Shown here in pieces: positions 51,767 to 60,735 of a stretch of 64,000 nucleotides of DNA. This DNA comes from Nocardia sp. NBC_01327 (GTDB lineage: Bacteria; Actinomycetota; Actinomycetes; Mycobacteriales; Mycobacteriaceae): assembly GCF_035958815.1 (NCBI RefSeq), contig NZ_CP108383.1:7688001-7752000 (forward strand). Reading direction: 5' to 3'. Each line of letters begins with the position of its first letter. The stretch's first letter is position 1. Position numbers and translations under genes: made by a program. The notes beneath the pieces are model-generated. The model searched no databases. It was not told where the DNA came from and saw only the letters and a program-made list of their open reading frames with translations.

Positions 51767-52507
51767 ATGTCAGGGCGTTTCGATGGCCGGGTCGCGGTGG
51801 TGACCGGAGCGTCGTCCGGGCTGGGGCAGGCCGTAGCACGGTCGCTGCAGGCGGACGGGGCGCGGGTGTTCGGCGTCGGACGCGATAAGGAACGCCTGGG
51901 AGCCACCCTCGACGGCCCCGAAACCGCTTGGCTGGCAGCCGATCTCGCCGATCCGGCCGCGAGCACCGCGGTGATCGAAGCCTGCGTCGAACGTTTCGGC
52001 GGAGTCGACATCCTGATCAATGCGGCGGGCGCCCACACCATGCGCCACACCGCGCAGACCACCGACGCCGACTGGCAGCACGACCTCGCCGTCAACCTCA
52101 GCGCCCCCTTCTTCCTCTCCCGCGCCGCCCTCCCCCACCTGCTCGAACGCCAGGGCAACATCGTCAATGTCGCCTCCATCGCGGGCCTCGAAGGCCAGGC
52201 CTACTCGGCCGCCTACTGCGCCGCCAAACACGGCCTCATCGGCCTCACCCGCGCCATGGCCCTGGAATTCGACAGCCGCGGCATCCGCATCAACGTCGTC
52301 TGCCCCGGCGGCATGACCACCCCCCTCCTGCAGAACTTCACCTTCCCCGAAGACCCCGACTACACCCTCATCATGAAAACCGCCGCCGCCCGCGGCCTCA
52401 TGGACCCCGCCCAGGTAGCCAACGTCATCACCTTCCTCTGCTCCCCCGAAGCCTCCGCCGTCCACGGCGCCGTCTACACCGTCGACAACGGCAAAATGGC
52501 CCTCTGA
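51767..52507 (+). CDS. short-chain dehydrogenase/reductase
   Basis: The 246-residue product is a classical SDR: cofactor motif TGASSGLG (residues 13-20), NAAG at about 87, catalytic Ser in NVASIAGLEG, YCAAK with Tyr and Lys, and CPGGMTTPLL. It ends in the SDR-typical VHGAVYTVDNGKMAL. It oxidises or reduces an alcohol with NAD(P). It is isolated, so the substrate is unknown. Confidence 0.92.
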   Translation: MSGRFDGRVAVVTGASSGLGQAVARSLQADGARVFGVGRDKERLGATLDGPETAWLAADLADPAASTAVIEACVERFGGVDILINAAGAHTMRHTAQTTDADWQHDLAVNLSAPFFLSRAALPHLLERQGNIVNVASIAGLEGQAYSAAYCAAKHGLIGLTRAMALEFDSRGIRINVVCPGGMTTPLLQNFTFPEDPDYTLIMKTAAARGLMDPAQVANVITFLCSPEASAVHGAVYTVDNGKMAL

Positions 52508-52657
52508 ACCGGGGTCGTGAACGAATCGCCGCATCTACCGATGGGCGCCCGCCGGCGCCGGCACAGCGGACTGCGTCCGCATTGCGGGATGTGTAATCGC
52601 TGGCTACGGTGAGGCCGTGATCATTTCTCGCGGGAAAGGCGCTGTGCGCCTCAGCCG

Positions 52658-53188
52658 TTGACCCCCGGAAAGACCCCGGCTACCGACGTGCGTCGTCGCG
52701 CGGGCGCGGTCCGGGATCGAAAGTGGCTGCAGCAGCGGCACTTAACTACCACCGGCGATTTCAGACTCGACTATCGTCCCGGACCCGGTGATGTCCTGCG
52801 GGTCATTCCCTGTATCGATACCATTCCCCTGACTGATCTCATCGACACCTTCGAGATCAGCGCGGGTATGCGGCCCGCCGGCGGTTGGTACGCCGGTCTC
52901 GCTCTGCGCTCCGGCCGATTCGAGCGACCGATGGCCTACTTCCATGGATCCGCTCCCCCCACCACGGAACACAAGACACCTGTACTCGTGTGCACCTGTG
53001 GGGAATTGGGCTGCGGCGGGTTGCTGACCCGCATCACTCTGACCGGCAACCTCGTCGTGTGGGATCGCTTCGGACTGCCCTATCGCACCGATCGTGACTA
53101 CAGCGCATTCGGCCCTTTCCTGTTCGACCGCGACCGGTACGACAAAGCCGTCCGCGCTCTGGACGCCGAACTCGCCACCGACAAATGA
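52658..53188 (+). CDS. hypothetical protein, up to 176 aa
   Basis: I do not recognise the family. Visible features are DYRPGPGDVLRVIPCIDTIPLTDLID, an Arg-rich N-terminus, a CTCGELGCGGLL motif with three Cys that could bind zinc, and a C-terminal helix. Start is uncertain: TTG 52658 is the furthest; GTG 52688 gives 166 residues. It ends 16 bases before the beta-propeller gene and is probably co-transcribed. Confidence 0.6.
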   Translation: MTPGKTPATDVRRRAGAVRDRKWLQQRHLTTTGDFRLDYRPGPGDVLRVIPCIDTIPLTDLIDTFEISAGMRPAGGWYAGLALRSGRFERPMAYFHGSAPPTTEHKTPVLVCTCGELGCGGLLTRITLTGNLVVWDRFGLPYRTDRDYSAFGPFLFDRDRYDKAVRALDAELATDK

Positions 53189-53204
53189 AAGGAGCAATCG
53201 CAAC

Positions 53205-54845
53205 ATGTCTGGTTCGCTGATCACTCGCCGCATACTCGGCGACCGCCCCTTCGCCGAGATCGGCGAGCCTTCGGCTGTAGTTGTCGACGAGGAGCGTTAC
53301 CTTGTTGCTGTAGGCGGCGACATGGGGTATCTGGGATGGTCCGGCTGCGGTACCACCAACTACCGGTGGCGCCAGTACCGCGTGGGACTCTATGGCACAC
53401 AGGATCTTCGGTGCCGGTGGGTCGTGGATTCCCGGTGGCCCGTCCACTCGATGGCCTTTCACCCGACGCTGCCGATAGTGGCCGTGGGCACCGGGTCGTA
53501 CGACGGGGGTTACTCCTACGAGGGCGAACTGCTGATCCTCGATCTGCGGTCGGGACTCTCGACCTCGGTGCTGCGCTGGGCACGCGAACTGATGCACGTC
53601 GAATGGGCCGACAAGCGGGCTCTACGGATCCTGGCCGCTCCAGTAGACAGCTTCCCCGGCGGCCGTTACGACGCGGCGGCGCACTCCTACGCGTACTCCG
53701 CGGTCCTCGAACGGCCCGACTGGAGCGATGTGGCGGGCAAATCGGTTCAGGCGGAAGAGCTCATCGGGCCGCGCGTCGAATTCCAGCGCCCATCACGAGA
53801 ATCGGTGACCGGTCGGGGCATCGCGGCGCTCGCCGCGTTGACCGGGAGACCATGGGAGCCGCGCCGGCAGGTGTGGGATGTGCAGCAGCTGCAGGACGGG
53901 CGGGTGCTGGCCTGCGCGGAAGGTGTTATCGCCGAATCATGGCTGCCCGACCGGCAATTGCAGTGGCGAATCGAGAACGAGGGAGCCGGCCGACAACTTG
54001 TGATTCGGTCCGATCAGCTCGAGGCCTGGGTCAATGTGCCGTGGCGATCGCGCCGCGTGGGCGAGGAACGGGTCACCGAGTCACCGCTCGTCGCCCGGGT
54101 GTCGCTCGATGACGGAAGAGTGCTGGAATCCCTGCTCCTGAGTTCAGCCGTCACACTGACCACACGCGAAGATGGCTGGCTCGCACTGCGTTCCACTGAC
54201 CACGAATGCGGCAACGGCTGGCTCGCGCTGATCGGCCCAGCGGGCGAAACTCCCGAATTTCACGTGCCGCTCGGAGGATTCGAAGCCCGCAACAATGCTT
54301 TTCCGATCCGCCACAGCGGGCAGTTGCTCTTCCTGCGGGGCAAAGACAGTGAGGAGCCATGGCAGGACAAACACGTTGTTGCCGTCGACATGACCGGCCC
54401 CGATGGCGTGCCGTCGACCCGGGAACTGTTTCCCCTCGAGTGGGATACCGCACGCGCCGGACACCTTTTCGGCGGGCCCGGCATCGAGATTGGCAGTCCA
54501 GGTAACCGAGACCTGGTGCACGCCGGGTTCGTTCACGACGGTGCCGGTCTACTGCCCGGCAATGTCTTCGTTGTCCGGCGCAGCGGCCTGTACGGCGCCG
54601 TGCGGTGGGTGTTCACCGCCGACTTCCCCGCCACCGCGTTGGACGGGGACGAGAACACGGTCTACGTCGCCTTCAATTCCGGTGAACTGGTCGCCCTGCA
54701 CACCTCGGACGGGACCGTGCGGTGGCGGCAGCACCTGGAAGTCGACGGCCAACCAGTGGTCCCCCTTTCGCTCACACTCACCGGACCGGGGCGGTTGCTG
54801 ATCGGAACCGTGGACGGACGGATCCTCGACTGTTCGATCGAGTAG
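53205..54845 (+). CDS. beta-propeller (WD40/PQQ-like) protein
   Basis: The 546-residue product is a repeated-blade protein with strands such as YLVAVGGDMGYLGWSG, HSMAFHPTLPIVAVGTGSY and the C-terminal PQQ-like blades NTVYVAFNSGELVALHTSDGTVRWRQHL and GRLLIGTVDGRILDC. No signal peptide or catalytic residues are seen. It probably acts as a cytoplasmic protein-protein scaffold. ATG 53205 has AAAGGAG. It is preceded by the small Cys-containing gene. Confidence 0.7.
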   Translation: MSGSLITRRILGDRPFAEIGEPSAVVVDEERYLVAVGGDMGYLGWSGCGTTNYRWRQYRVGLYGTQDLRCRWVVDSRWPVHSMAFHPTLPIVAVGTGSYDGGYSYEGELLILDLRSGLSTSVLRWARELMHVEWADKRALRILAAPVDSFPGGRYDAAAHSYAYSAVLERPDWSDVAGKSVQAEELIGPRVEFQRPSRESVTGRGIAALAALTGRPWEPRRQVWDVQQLQDGRVLACAEGVIAESWLPDRQLQWRIENEGAGRQLVIRSDQLEAWVNVPWRSRRVGEERVTESPLVARVSLDDGRVLESLLLSSAVTLTTREDGWLALRSTDHECGNGWLALIGPAGETPEFHVPLGGFEARNNAFPIRHSGQLLFLRGKDSEEPWQDKHVVAVDMTGPDGVPSTRELFPLEWDTARAGHLFGGPGIEIGSPGNRDLVHAGFVHDGAGLLPGNVFVVRRSGLYGAVRWVFTADFPATALDGDENTVYVAFNSGELVALHTSDGTVRWRQHLEVDGQPVVPLSLTLTGPGRLLIGTVDGRILDCSIE

Positions 54846-54911
54846 GGCGGAGGGTGCGGGCGTCTCAGCTCACAAAGCGGGCCGATGGCGACGAAGGCTG
54901 CACGCGATCGG

Positions 54912-55295
54912 TCAGGAATAGTCGGGGATGTAGTGGTAGCCGGGGATTCGCTTCTGGCCGTTGCAGTTCGGGCATACCAGTCGCTTCGGCATTCCGCTGG
55001 GGTAGCGCTCTGTGTCCGAGTGGACATAGCCCCATCCGGAACAGAGTTCGCAGGGGACGATGCCCTCGACACGGCGGACCTGGCCGGTGGCATTGCAGGT
55101 CTGGCAGTGGCCCAGGGGCTTGTAGATGTAGCCGTTTCCGAAACAGGCACCGCATCGGACCGGGCGGGTCACCCACTGGGCGGAGGTTTCGAAGCCTTCT
55201 TGGGTGGAGTACTCGCTCCAGCCTCGTCCCTCACACTCACCACACGGTCCCGAGAGTGTGCGGTGACCCGCCCCGTTGCAGTCCGGGCACTTCAT
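54912..55295 (-). CDS. DnaJ-type zinc-knuckle protein with six CxxC motifs
   Basis: The 127-residue protein consists almost entirely of CxxCxGxG-like knuckles: CPDCNGAGH, CGECEGRGW, CGACFGNGY, CQTCNATGQ, CELCSGWGY and CPNCNGQKR. DnaJ has four such motifs that bind two zinc ions; here six could bind three. It lacks the J-domain, so it is a stand-alone zinc protein, perhaps a chaperone or thiol-redox factor. ATG 55295 starts MKCPDC, 7 bases after the stop of a 35-residue peptide gene with which it is coupled. Confidence 0.8.
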   Translation of the reverse strand: MKCPDCNGAGHRTLSGPCGECEGRGWSEYSTQEGFETSAQWVTRPVRCGACFGNGYIYKPLGHCQTCNATGQVRRVEGIVPCELCSGWGYVHSDTERYPSGMPKRLVCPNCNGQKRIPGYHYIPDYS

Positions 55296-55302
55296 CGGGC
55301 TG

Positions 55303-55410
55303 CTAAGCGCTACCGAATGCACCGAGGATCGCGTTGGCGGCACCGTTGCCGAGACCCCAACCGAGACCGCTGACCAAGCTGTTGGCAAACATCTGAATCA
55401 AGTTATCCAT
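55303..55410 (-). CDS. 35-residue hydrophobic Gly-rich peptide
   Basis: A short frame encodes MDNLIQMFANSLVSGLGWGL and then 15 more residues ending AFGSA. It is rich in Gly, Ala and Leu and could form one membrane or amphipathic helix. GGAG lies 5 bases before ATG 55410, and the stop is 7 bases before the zinc-knuckle gene, so the two are probably an operon. I do not recognise a homologue. Confidence 0.55.
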   Translation of the reverse strand: MDNLIQMFANSLVSGLGWGLGNGAANAILGAFGSA

Positions 55411-55542
55411 ATCGCTCCATAGCCTTTCGATCCGAAATCTTCGCCGTCATCCTACTCCGCGAAGAACGAGTAGATCGGTCTGTTCAAGCCGGAGGAAAAC
55501 GGCACGACCCTCGATCCATTTGCGGCACAACGGATTAGATTC

Positions 55543-57105
55543 CTATTGCACGGTGGTGAAGGTAGCCATCATGGCCATATCCTCGTGCTCCAGATTGTGG
55601 CAGTGCAGAACGAATCGCCCGGCATAGTCGGTGAAGCGGATAGCGACTTCCGCCACCTCGGTTGCCGCCAGATTCAGAGTGTCCTTCCACCCCGCATCGG
55701 TCGCATGCGGCGGATTGCCATTACGCGAGAGCACCTGGAACTGGTTGAGGTGCACATGAATCGGATGATTGAGATCGGTGCTGAACCGCCAGATCTCCAC
55801 CTCCCCCAGCTTCGGCTCGGCGATGACCTCGTCGACGGCATAGGCGCGGCCATTGATCGTCCAGCCCACCATGCCGTCGACATCGCCGCGGCGAAAGTCG
55901 AACAGGCGGGTGCGCACCGCGGCCGCCCGGTCCAGCCGCTCGATCGGAACGAGCACATCCGGAACCACCGAGGAATCATCGGCGCGGTCCCCCACCACAA
56001 AACGCATGACCTGCGCGGCCCTCCCGGAGCCGAGATCATTGTGGACCGTCACCTGATCACCCGGCGCGCACCCGGAGAAGTCCACCACCACATCGAACCG
56101 CTCACCCGGCGCGATATCCACCGCCGAAAGGTGTTGTGCGCGTTCCAGCAGACCACCGTCGGACCCGATCTGCACGAACCCACCGGCCCGGCCGCCGGGC
56201 GAATCCATGCGCAGCCGATACACCCGGGCATTGGAAGCATTGAGCAACCGCAGCCGATAGCGCGCACCCCCAACCCGATGCACCGGCCACGGCACACCAT
56301 TGACGAGAATGACATCGCCGAGCACACCCTGCACGTACTTCCCTGTCACACCGGGCTTTTCCATCATCGACGGGTCCAGCGCCGGGTACATGAGAGACCC
56401 GTCCGCATGGAACGCCCGATCGGTGATCATCAGCGGCAGATCACGCTCTCCGGAGGGCAGCCGCAGCCGGTTCTCCGCCTCATCCACGATGAGATGGAAT
56501 CCGGCCAGCCCGTGCCACACCGAAGCACCGGTGAAATCCATCCGATGGTCGTGGTACCACAGCGTGGCAGCCGGCTGCTGCGTCGGATACTCGTAATCCC
56601 GCTCACCGGTCATGGTCCGCGCCAGCGAATCACGCTGCATACCAGCCATATCGGCCATCGAATCCGAGCCGACCGGATACAGCAGATCGGTGGGATAGCC
56701 GTCGGAATCGTGCGGCACATGACCACCGTGCAGGTGCACGACAGTCGGCACGGGCAATTCATTGCGATGCCTGACGACGGTGCGCCTGCCGCGCGCCGAG
56801 ACAAGCGTCGGACCAGGAAAAGTGCCGTTGTAGCTCAAAATCGGTGTGTCATAACCGGGCACAATCTGCGCCGTCGCCCGGCGCTGCGTCATGCGGTAGT
56901 AGTCCGTATCCGCATCCCGCCGTTCCGGCGCCAGCACCGCGGGCACCGTGAGCGACCGCGTGAACGGTTCGGGCAGTGCCACTTCCGAGGTGAGCTGCGC
57001 ACCGACGGTCGCGCTGTCACCGGCGAACCGGAAACCCGCGGCCACGCCCGCCGCGCCCACCACACCGAGCGCCCCGGCCAGCCGGAAGACATCCCGGCGG
57101 CTCAT
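55543..57105 (-). CDS. Tat-exported multicopper oxidase
   Basis: The 520-residue product begins with a Tat signal (MSRRDVFRLAGALGVVGAAG, twin-Arg at residues 3-4). It has the four copper-binding motifs HLHGGH (124-129), WYHDH (183-187), HPIHVHLNQF (from about 447) and HCHNLEHED (from about 501). It resembles CotA/bilirubin-oxidase or phenoxazinone-synthase-type enzymes, which oxidise phenols, aminophenols or metals with oxygen outside the membrane. ATG 57105 is used; GTG 57114 (overlapping the upstream stop) is an alternative. It is the last gene of a MarR-controlled operon. Confidence 0.92.
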   Translation of the reverse strand: MSRRDVFRLAGALGVVGAAGVAAGFRFAGDSATVGAQLTSEVALPEPFTRSLTVPAVLAPERRDADTDYYRMTQRRATAQIVPGYDTPILSYNGTFPGPTLVSARGRRTVVRHRNELPVPTVVHLHGGHVPHDSDGYPTDLLYPVGSDSMADMAGMQRDSLARTMTGERDYEYPTQQPAATLWYHDHRMDFTGASVWHGLAGFHLIVDEAENRLRLPSGERDLPLMITDRAFHADGSLMYPALDPSMMEKPGVTGKYVQGVLGDVILVNGVPWPVHRVGGARYRLRLLNASNARVYRLRMDSPGGRAGGFVQIGSDGGLLERAQHLSAVDIAPGERFDVVVDFSGCAPGDQVTVHNDLGSGRAAQVMRFVVGDRADDSSVVPDVLVPIERLDRAAAVRTRLFDFRRGDVDGMVGWTINGRAYAVDEVIAEPKLGEVEIWRFSTDLNHPIHVHLNQFQVLSRNGNPPHATDAGWKDTLNLAATEVAEVAIRFTDYAGRFVLHCHNLEHEDMAMMATFTTVQ

Positions 57106-57110
57106 CGCAT

Positions 57111-57503
57111 TCACCTGTCCCCCAGCGCATCGGCGCCGACCAGCACCGGAGCACGCCACACCTGCACCAGCAACGCCAGCAATCCGGCAATGACGAGCAC
57201 ACCGAGCGGGACGTGAATCGCCAGAATCGCCTTATGCCCCAGCATGATCTCGATACCGCAGGCCAGGGTGAGACCCAGACTCGTCCAGAAGGTCCACGAG
57301 AGCGCCCCGCGCCGCCAGGCGACCGCGAAAGCAATGGTCAGCAGCAGTGAGATGACCGCGAGAATGAGCCCGTTGAGCGAATGCGCGTCCAACGCACGAT
57401 AACTGCCGGACATGAATCGCCCCGCGAACATGGCCTGCGTCAGTCCGTCCACCCCGGCGAGCAGCGTCAGCCCGCGCAGAATCCAGAGCAGCGCCCGGTT
57501 CAT
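57111..57503 (-). CDS. four-TM membrane protein
   Basis: The 130-residue product has four hydrophobic segments (ALLWILRGLTLLAGV, NGLILAVISLLLTIAFAVAW, FWTSLGLTLACGIEIML, IHVPLGVLVIAGLLALLVQVW) with two conserved His (AHS, GHKAILAIH) suited to heme or copper binding. I have no family name. It overlaps the methyltransferase gene by 4 bases and abuts the multicopper oxidase, so it may be a membrane partner of the oxidase. Confidence 0.72.
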   Translation of the reverse strand: MNRALLWILRGLTLLAGVDGLTQAMFAGRFMSGSYRALDAHSLNGLILAVISLLLTIAFAVAWRRGALSWTFWTSLGLTLACGIEIMLGHKAILAIHVPLGVLVIAGLLALLVQVWRAPVLVGADALGDR

Positions 57504-58147
57504 CGCGCGCTCTTCCGAGCGGTGAGCAACCACGCCGGAATCGGGGCCGGACCGTGTCCGGGCAGCGATCCCAGCATTTCATCGCGACGCAGCACCTCGA
57601 CGGTCCAGCCGATGGCGAACGCGGCACGCAGTTCGGCTTCGGTCATACGCTGCGGCCCCGGACCGGGCGGCGCCGCATCGCTGACCGCCAGGATATGGAC
57701 TGCCGCATCCGAACTCGTCACCCGATGCAGCGCGGCGACATAGCGATCACGATCGGACCCGGTGAAGGTGTGGAGCAGACCGGAATCGAGAACAGTGTCG
57801 AAACTGTCTTCGTACCCGGTCAATTCACGAGCATCGGCGGTATCGAACTCGGCCCGCACGCCCAGCCGCTCCGCCTTCGCCCGGGCATGCGCGATGCCGG
57901 TAGCGGCGAAATCCAGTCCGGTGACGTCATATCCGCGACCCGCGAGATACAGCGCGTTCTCACCGGTGCCGCAACCGGCGTCCAGCACCCGGCCGCGGAT
58001 GCCGCCGGTTTCGGCCAGTTCCACCACCAGCGGCTGCGGCTTGCCGATATCCCATCCGGCGGCCGTGATCACGGCTCCGGTCGGCGGTTGCGAGCGATAG
58101 ACGGATTCGAAGAACTCCCCGGCTTCCGGCTGCTGCGGACCTGTCAT
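57500..58147 (-). CDS. class I SAM-dependent methyltransferase
   Basis: The 215-residue enzyme has motif I VLDAGCGTGENALYLAGRGY (residues about 53-72), acidic GLDFAATGIAHARAKAERL, FDTADARELTG and FDTVLDSGLLHTF. The substrate is unknown; the family often methylates small molecules or thiols. ATG 58147 is favoured because GGGAGG is 8 bases upstream; a second ATG 6 bases earlier touches that site. It is the first gene of the operon and faces the MarR gene. Confidence 0.88.
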   Translation of the reverse strand: MTGPQQPEAGEFFESVYRSQPPTGAVITAAGWDIGKPQPLVVELAETGGIRGRVLDAGCGTGENALYLAGRGYDVTGLDFAATGIAHARAKAERLGVRAEFDTADARELTGYEDSFDTVLDSGLLHTFTGSDRDRYVAALHRVTSSDAAVHILAVSDAAPPGPGPQRMTEAELRAAFAIGWTVEVLRRDEMLGSLPGHGPAPIPAWLLTARKSAR

Positions 58148-58184
58148 GGCCATCCTCCCGACGCCCCGGCCCATACCGGGATCG

Positions 58185-58208
58185 AATAGTTCATATTTGA
58201 GAACTATT
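58185..58208. promoter_or_regulatory. probable MarR operator
   Basis: AATAGTTC and GAACTATT form an exact inverted repeat with an 8-base spacer, 38 bases upstream of the methyltransferase ATG, in the gap between it and the MarR gene. Confidence 0.7.
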
Positions 58209-58243
58209 CAGAAGTCTGAAGTTGTAGAGTGACCCTGTCAAGG

Positions 58244-58275
58244 ACGGATTTTCAGCGACACGGATTTTCAGAGAC
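58244..58275 (+). repeat. 16-bp tandem repeat before the MarR gene
   Basis: ACGGATTTTCAGCGAC is followed immediately by a copy differing at one base. It ends 11 bases before the GTG start and could affect expression by spacing or mRNA structure. Confidence 0.6.
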
Positions 58276-58286
58276 AGGGAGAACGG

Positions 58287-58754
58287 GTGGGTGAGCCACA
58301 GCCGGTCAGCGCGGAGGACCGCAGCCGATTGCAAACGGTCGTGCCGATGATCTCCAGCTATCTCCGGCGTGCGCACGGCGATATGCCCACCGCGCTCCGA
58401 GATGCCTTCGAGGCCAACGGCCTCGGTCCCCGGCACGGCGCGGCGCTGGTCTACGCGCTGTCCGCCGGTCCGGTCAGCGTCGGCGATCTCGCGCGCCAGC
58501 TGGGCATCGGCCTGACCAATGCCAGCCAGCTCACCGGCGACCTGTCCCGCGCGGGCTGGCTGCGCCGCGAGAGCGATCCGGCCGACAATCGCCGGACTCT
58601 GCTGTCGGTTCCGCAGGAGCGCCGCGCGGATGTCAGGGAGTTCGTCGGCCGCAGGTCCGAACCCCTCATACGCGCCATGGAGCGCCTGACCACGCAGGAG
58701 CGCAAGGCCTTTCTCGCAGGCCTCACCGCCTGGGCGGAAGAACTCAGCCGATGA
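58287..58754 (+). CDS. MarR-family transcriptional regulator
   Basis: The 155-residue product has the winged helix VSVGDLARQLGIGLTNASQLTGDLSRAGWLRRESDPADNRRTLLSV (about residues 62-107; wing DPADNRR). It is divergent from the methyltransferase/membrane/multicopper-oxidase operon, with a palindrome in between, and probably represses it and itself. The GTG start at 58287 follows AGGGAG. Confidence 0.88.
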   Translation: MGEPQPVSAEDRSRLQTVVPMISSYLRRAHGDMPTALRDAFEANGLGPRHGAALVYALSAGPVSVGDLARQLGIGLTNASQLTGDLSRAGWLRRESDPADNRRTLLSVPQERRADVREFVGRRSEPLIRAMERLTTQERKAFLAGLTAWAEELSR

Positions 58755-58903
58755 GCGCGGGCGGGCGCGAGCCCTCGGTTTGACGAGATCTCATGTGAAA
58801 GTATCGCTGGGATAACGGAATAGGTATGTTGTGGGCTACGGTCGGTCGTGTTTGCGTAAGTGCGCCTGACCTTGGTGTAGCCGACAGGATTGACGAAACC
58901 CCT

Positions 58904-60286
58904 ATGGCCGTGATGTTTCTCTGGATACTTGTTCCCCTACTTGTGCTCGCCGTCGCCGCGAATGCTTATACCGCGGTGCGTTTGCGCGCGGAGCGGGCCC
59001 GCGCCAATGATCTGACCGCGCAGGTGCGGGGCTGGGAGCAATTGCTCGAACAGCTTGTCCGCAAGACGCTGCCCTCGGTCTCCGAGTCGATCCGTCGCCC
59101 CGGAATGCCGCTGACCGCCCTGGAAGTGCCACCGAGCCTGGAAGATTCGGCCCTGCCCCCGCTGGTGTGGCAGGGCGTGGAATACCACGCGGACGATCTG
59201 CGACTGCTCTGGGCGGAGGCCGCCGATCAGGGCAAACGCGATATCGAGGCGGAGGCGCGGCTGGCAATCGCCAACGCGGAGCAGGCCGTTCGCGTCGAGA
59301 TGCAGACCGTGCGCGACGCCGCGCAGGGCGCCTCGCGCGATGTGACCGGTGCGGCCGTGCGCTCGTTCGGCACCTCGGTGGTCAGCCTCGGTGCGGACGT
59401 CGGCAAGGTGGTCAGCGCCGCCCTGCGCGAGCATCGTGACGACGCGGTGTACGAAACCCTCATCCGCATCGACCACAGTGTGCAGCAGATGATCCGGCAG
59501 GCGCAGTCCTATGTGATCGTCAGCGGCGGGCTGCCCGGACGCCGGTGGCCGCAGCAGTCGGTGACCGATGTGGTCGGCGGCGCCACCGGGCGCGTGCGCG
59601 ACTACCTGCGGGTGCGTGCCACCCAGGCCGACCGCGTGGTGGCCAGCCGCGTCGTGGAGCCGCTCGTGCACACCGTGGCGACGCTGCTGGACAATGCGCT
59701 GCGCTATTCGCCGCCGACCTCGTTCGTCGACATCAGTTTCCAGGAAGGTCACCACGGCGTGACAATCCTCATCGACGATGCCGGGGTGCGTATGAGCCCG
59801 GAGCAGTTGGAGGATGCCCGCCAGGTCCTCGCCGGCGAGCGCTCGATCGATATTCTCGAGCTCGGCCCGGCGCCGAAGATCGGCTTCCCCAGTATCGCGG
59901 CGCTGGTGCGCCGGTACGGGTTCAGCGTCTATGTCGACGGCCCCAATATGTACGGCGGTGTGCGGGCGATGGTGTACATCCCCGAATCCCTGCTGATGGC
60001 ACCGCAAGAAGTCAAGGAGGAGCCGGCGGCGGCAACGACAACAGCAGTGTTCCCCGTGGAAGAACCCGCAGCCGACAATGCCGAGATCGCCGCGGCGCTC
60101 ACCGCGAGCGGACTGGCGAAACGGCGGCGGCGCACCGTGGTTCAGCCGGGCGTGCAGCAATCCTCCACCCCCGCAACGACTCTCCAACTCGCTCGACCCG
60201 ATATCGCAGTGGCGTGGCGCAGCGGTTCGGTCAGCGGCCGCGTCGCCGCCGCCGAAGCCGACCAGACCGAAGGGATGAACTCGTGA
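58904..60286 (+). CDS. cvnA: conservon sensor-like ATPase (CvnA)
   Basis: The 460-residue protein has one N-terminal membrane segment (VMFLWILVPLLVLAVAANAY), a coiled region, a GHKL ATPase domain (LDNALRYSPP for the N box; IDDAGVRMSP for G1) and a disordered Ala/Pro/Glu tail. In conservons CvnA acts with B, C and D as a receptor-like complex at the membrane, resembling eukaryotic G-protein signalling. There is no phosphorylatable His segment. Start ATG 58904 is uncertain; 58913 is an alternative. It overlaps cvnB by 4 bases (GTGA). Confidence 0.87.
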   Translation: MAVMFLWILVPLLVLAVAANAYTAVRLRAERARANDLTAQVRGWEQLLEQLVRKTLPSVSESIRRPGMPLTALEVPPSLEDSALPPLVWQGVEYHADDLRLLWAEAADQGKRDIEAEARLAIANAEQAVRVEMQTVRDAAQGASRDVTGAAVRSFGTSVVSLGADVGKVVSAALREHRDDAVYETLIRIDHSVQQMIRQAQSYVIVSGGLPGRRWPQQSVTDVVGGATGRVRDYLRVRATQADRVVASRVVEPLVHTVATLLDNALRYSPPTSFVDISFQEGHHGVTILIDDAGVRMSPEQLEDARQVLAGERSIDILELGPAPKIGFPSIAALVRRYGFSVYVDGPNMYGGVRAMVYIPESLLMAPQEVKEEPAAATTTAVFPVEEPAADNAEIAAALTASGLAKRRRRTVVQPGVQQSSTPATTLQLARPDIAVAWRSGSVSGRVAAAEADQTEGMNS

Positions 60287-60735
60287 ACTCACCGACAGCG
60301 ACCGGCCCGCACAATGCGGCGCCGTCCGCGAGCCCGGCCGACAGCTCCAACCGGCTCGGCTGGATGCTTTCGGACCTAGACATCCCGGGGGTGCGGTTCG
60401 CGGTACTGCTGTCCGAGGACGGCCTGCGAATCGCACACTCGGGCAATATCACCCGGGACAATGCCGAGCGATTCGCCGCGGCCGCGTCCGGGCTGCGCTC
60501 GCTGGGCAAGGCACTCGGTGAATTCTGCGGTGGCCCCCACGACAATGTGCGCCAGAACGTCACCGAGTACGACGACGGCATGATCTTCATTACCGCCGCG
60601 GGCGACGGTGCGGTCATCGGCGTGTCCGCGACCGTCGAGGTCGATGTGGCGCTGGTCGCGCACCGGCTCAATGAGCTCGCCGCCCGAGTCGGGCACGAGC
60701 TCGGCGCAGTGCCGCGCGGCGGCGCTCTGACATGA
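60283..60735 (+). CDS. cvnB: roadblock/LC7-domain protein (CvnB)
   Basis: The 150-residue protein has the roadblock/LC7 fold pattern: LGWMLSDLDIPGVRFAVLLSEDGLRIAHSG and YDDGMIFITAAGDGAVIGVSAT. These proteins act as GTPase partners, here of CvnD. GTG 60283 overlaps the cvnA stop; the end overlaps cvnC by 4 bases. The N-terminal 20 residues are Pro/Ala/Ser-rich and likely flexible. Confidence 0.9.
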   Translation: MNSPTATGPHNAAPSASPADSSNRLGWMLSDLDIPGVRFAVLLSEDGLRIAHSGNITRDNAERFAAAASGLRSLGKALGEFCGGPHDNVRQNVTEYDDGMIFITAAGDGAVIGVSATVEVDVALVAHRLNELAARVGHELGAVPRGGALT

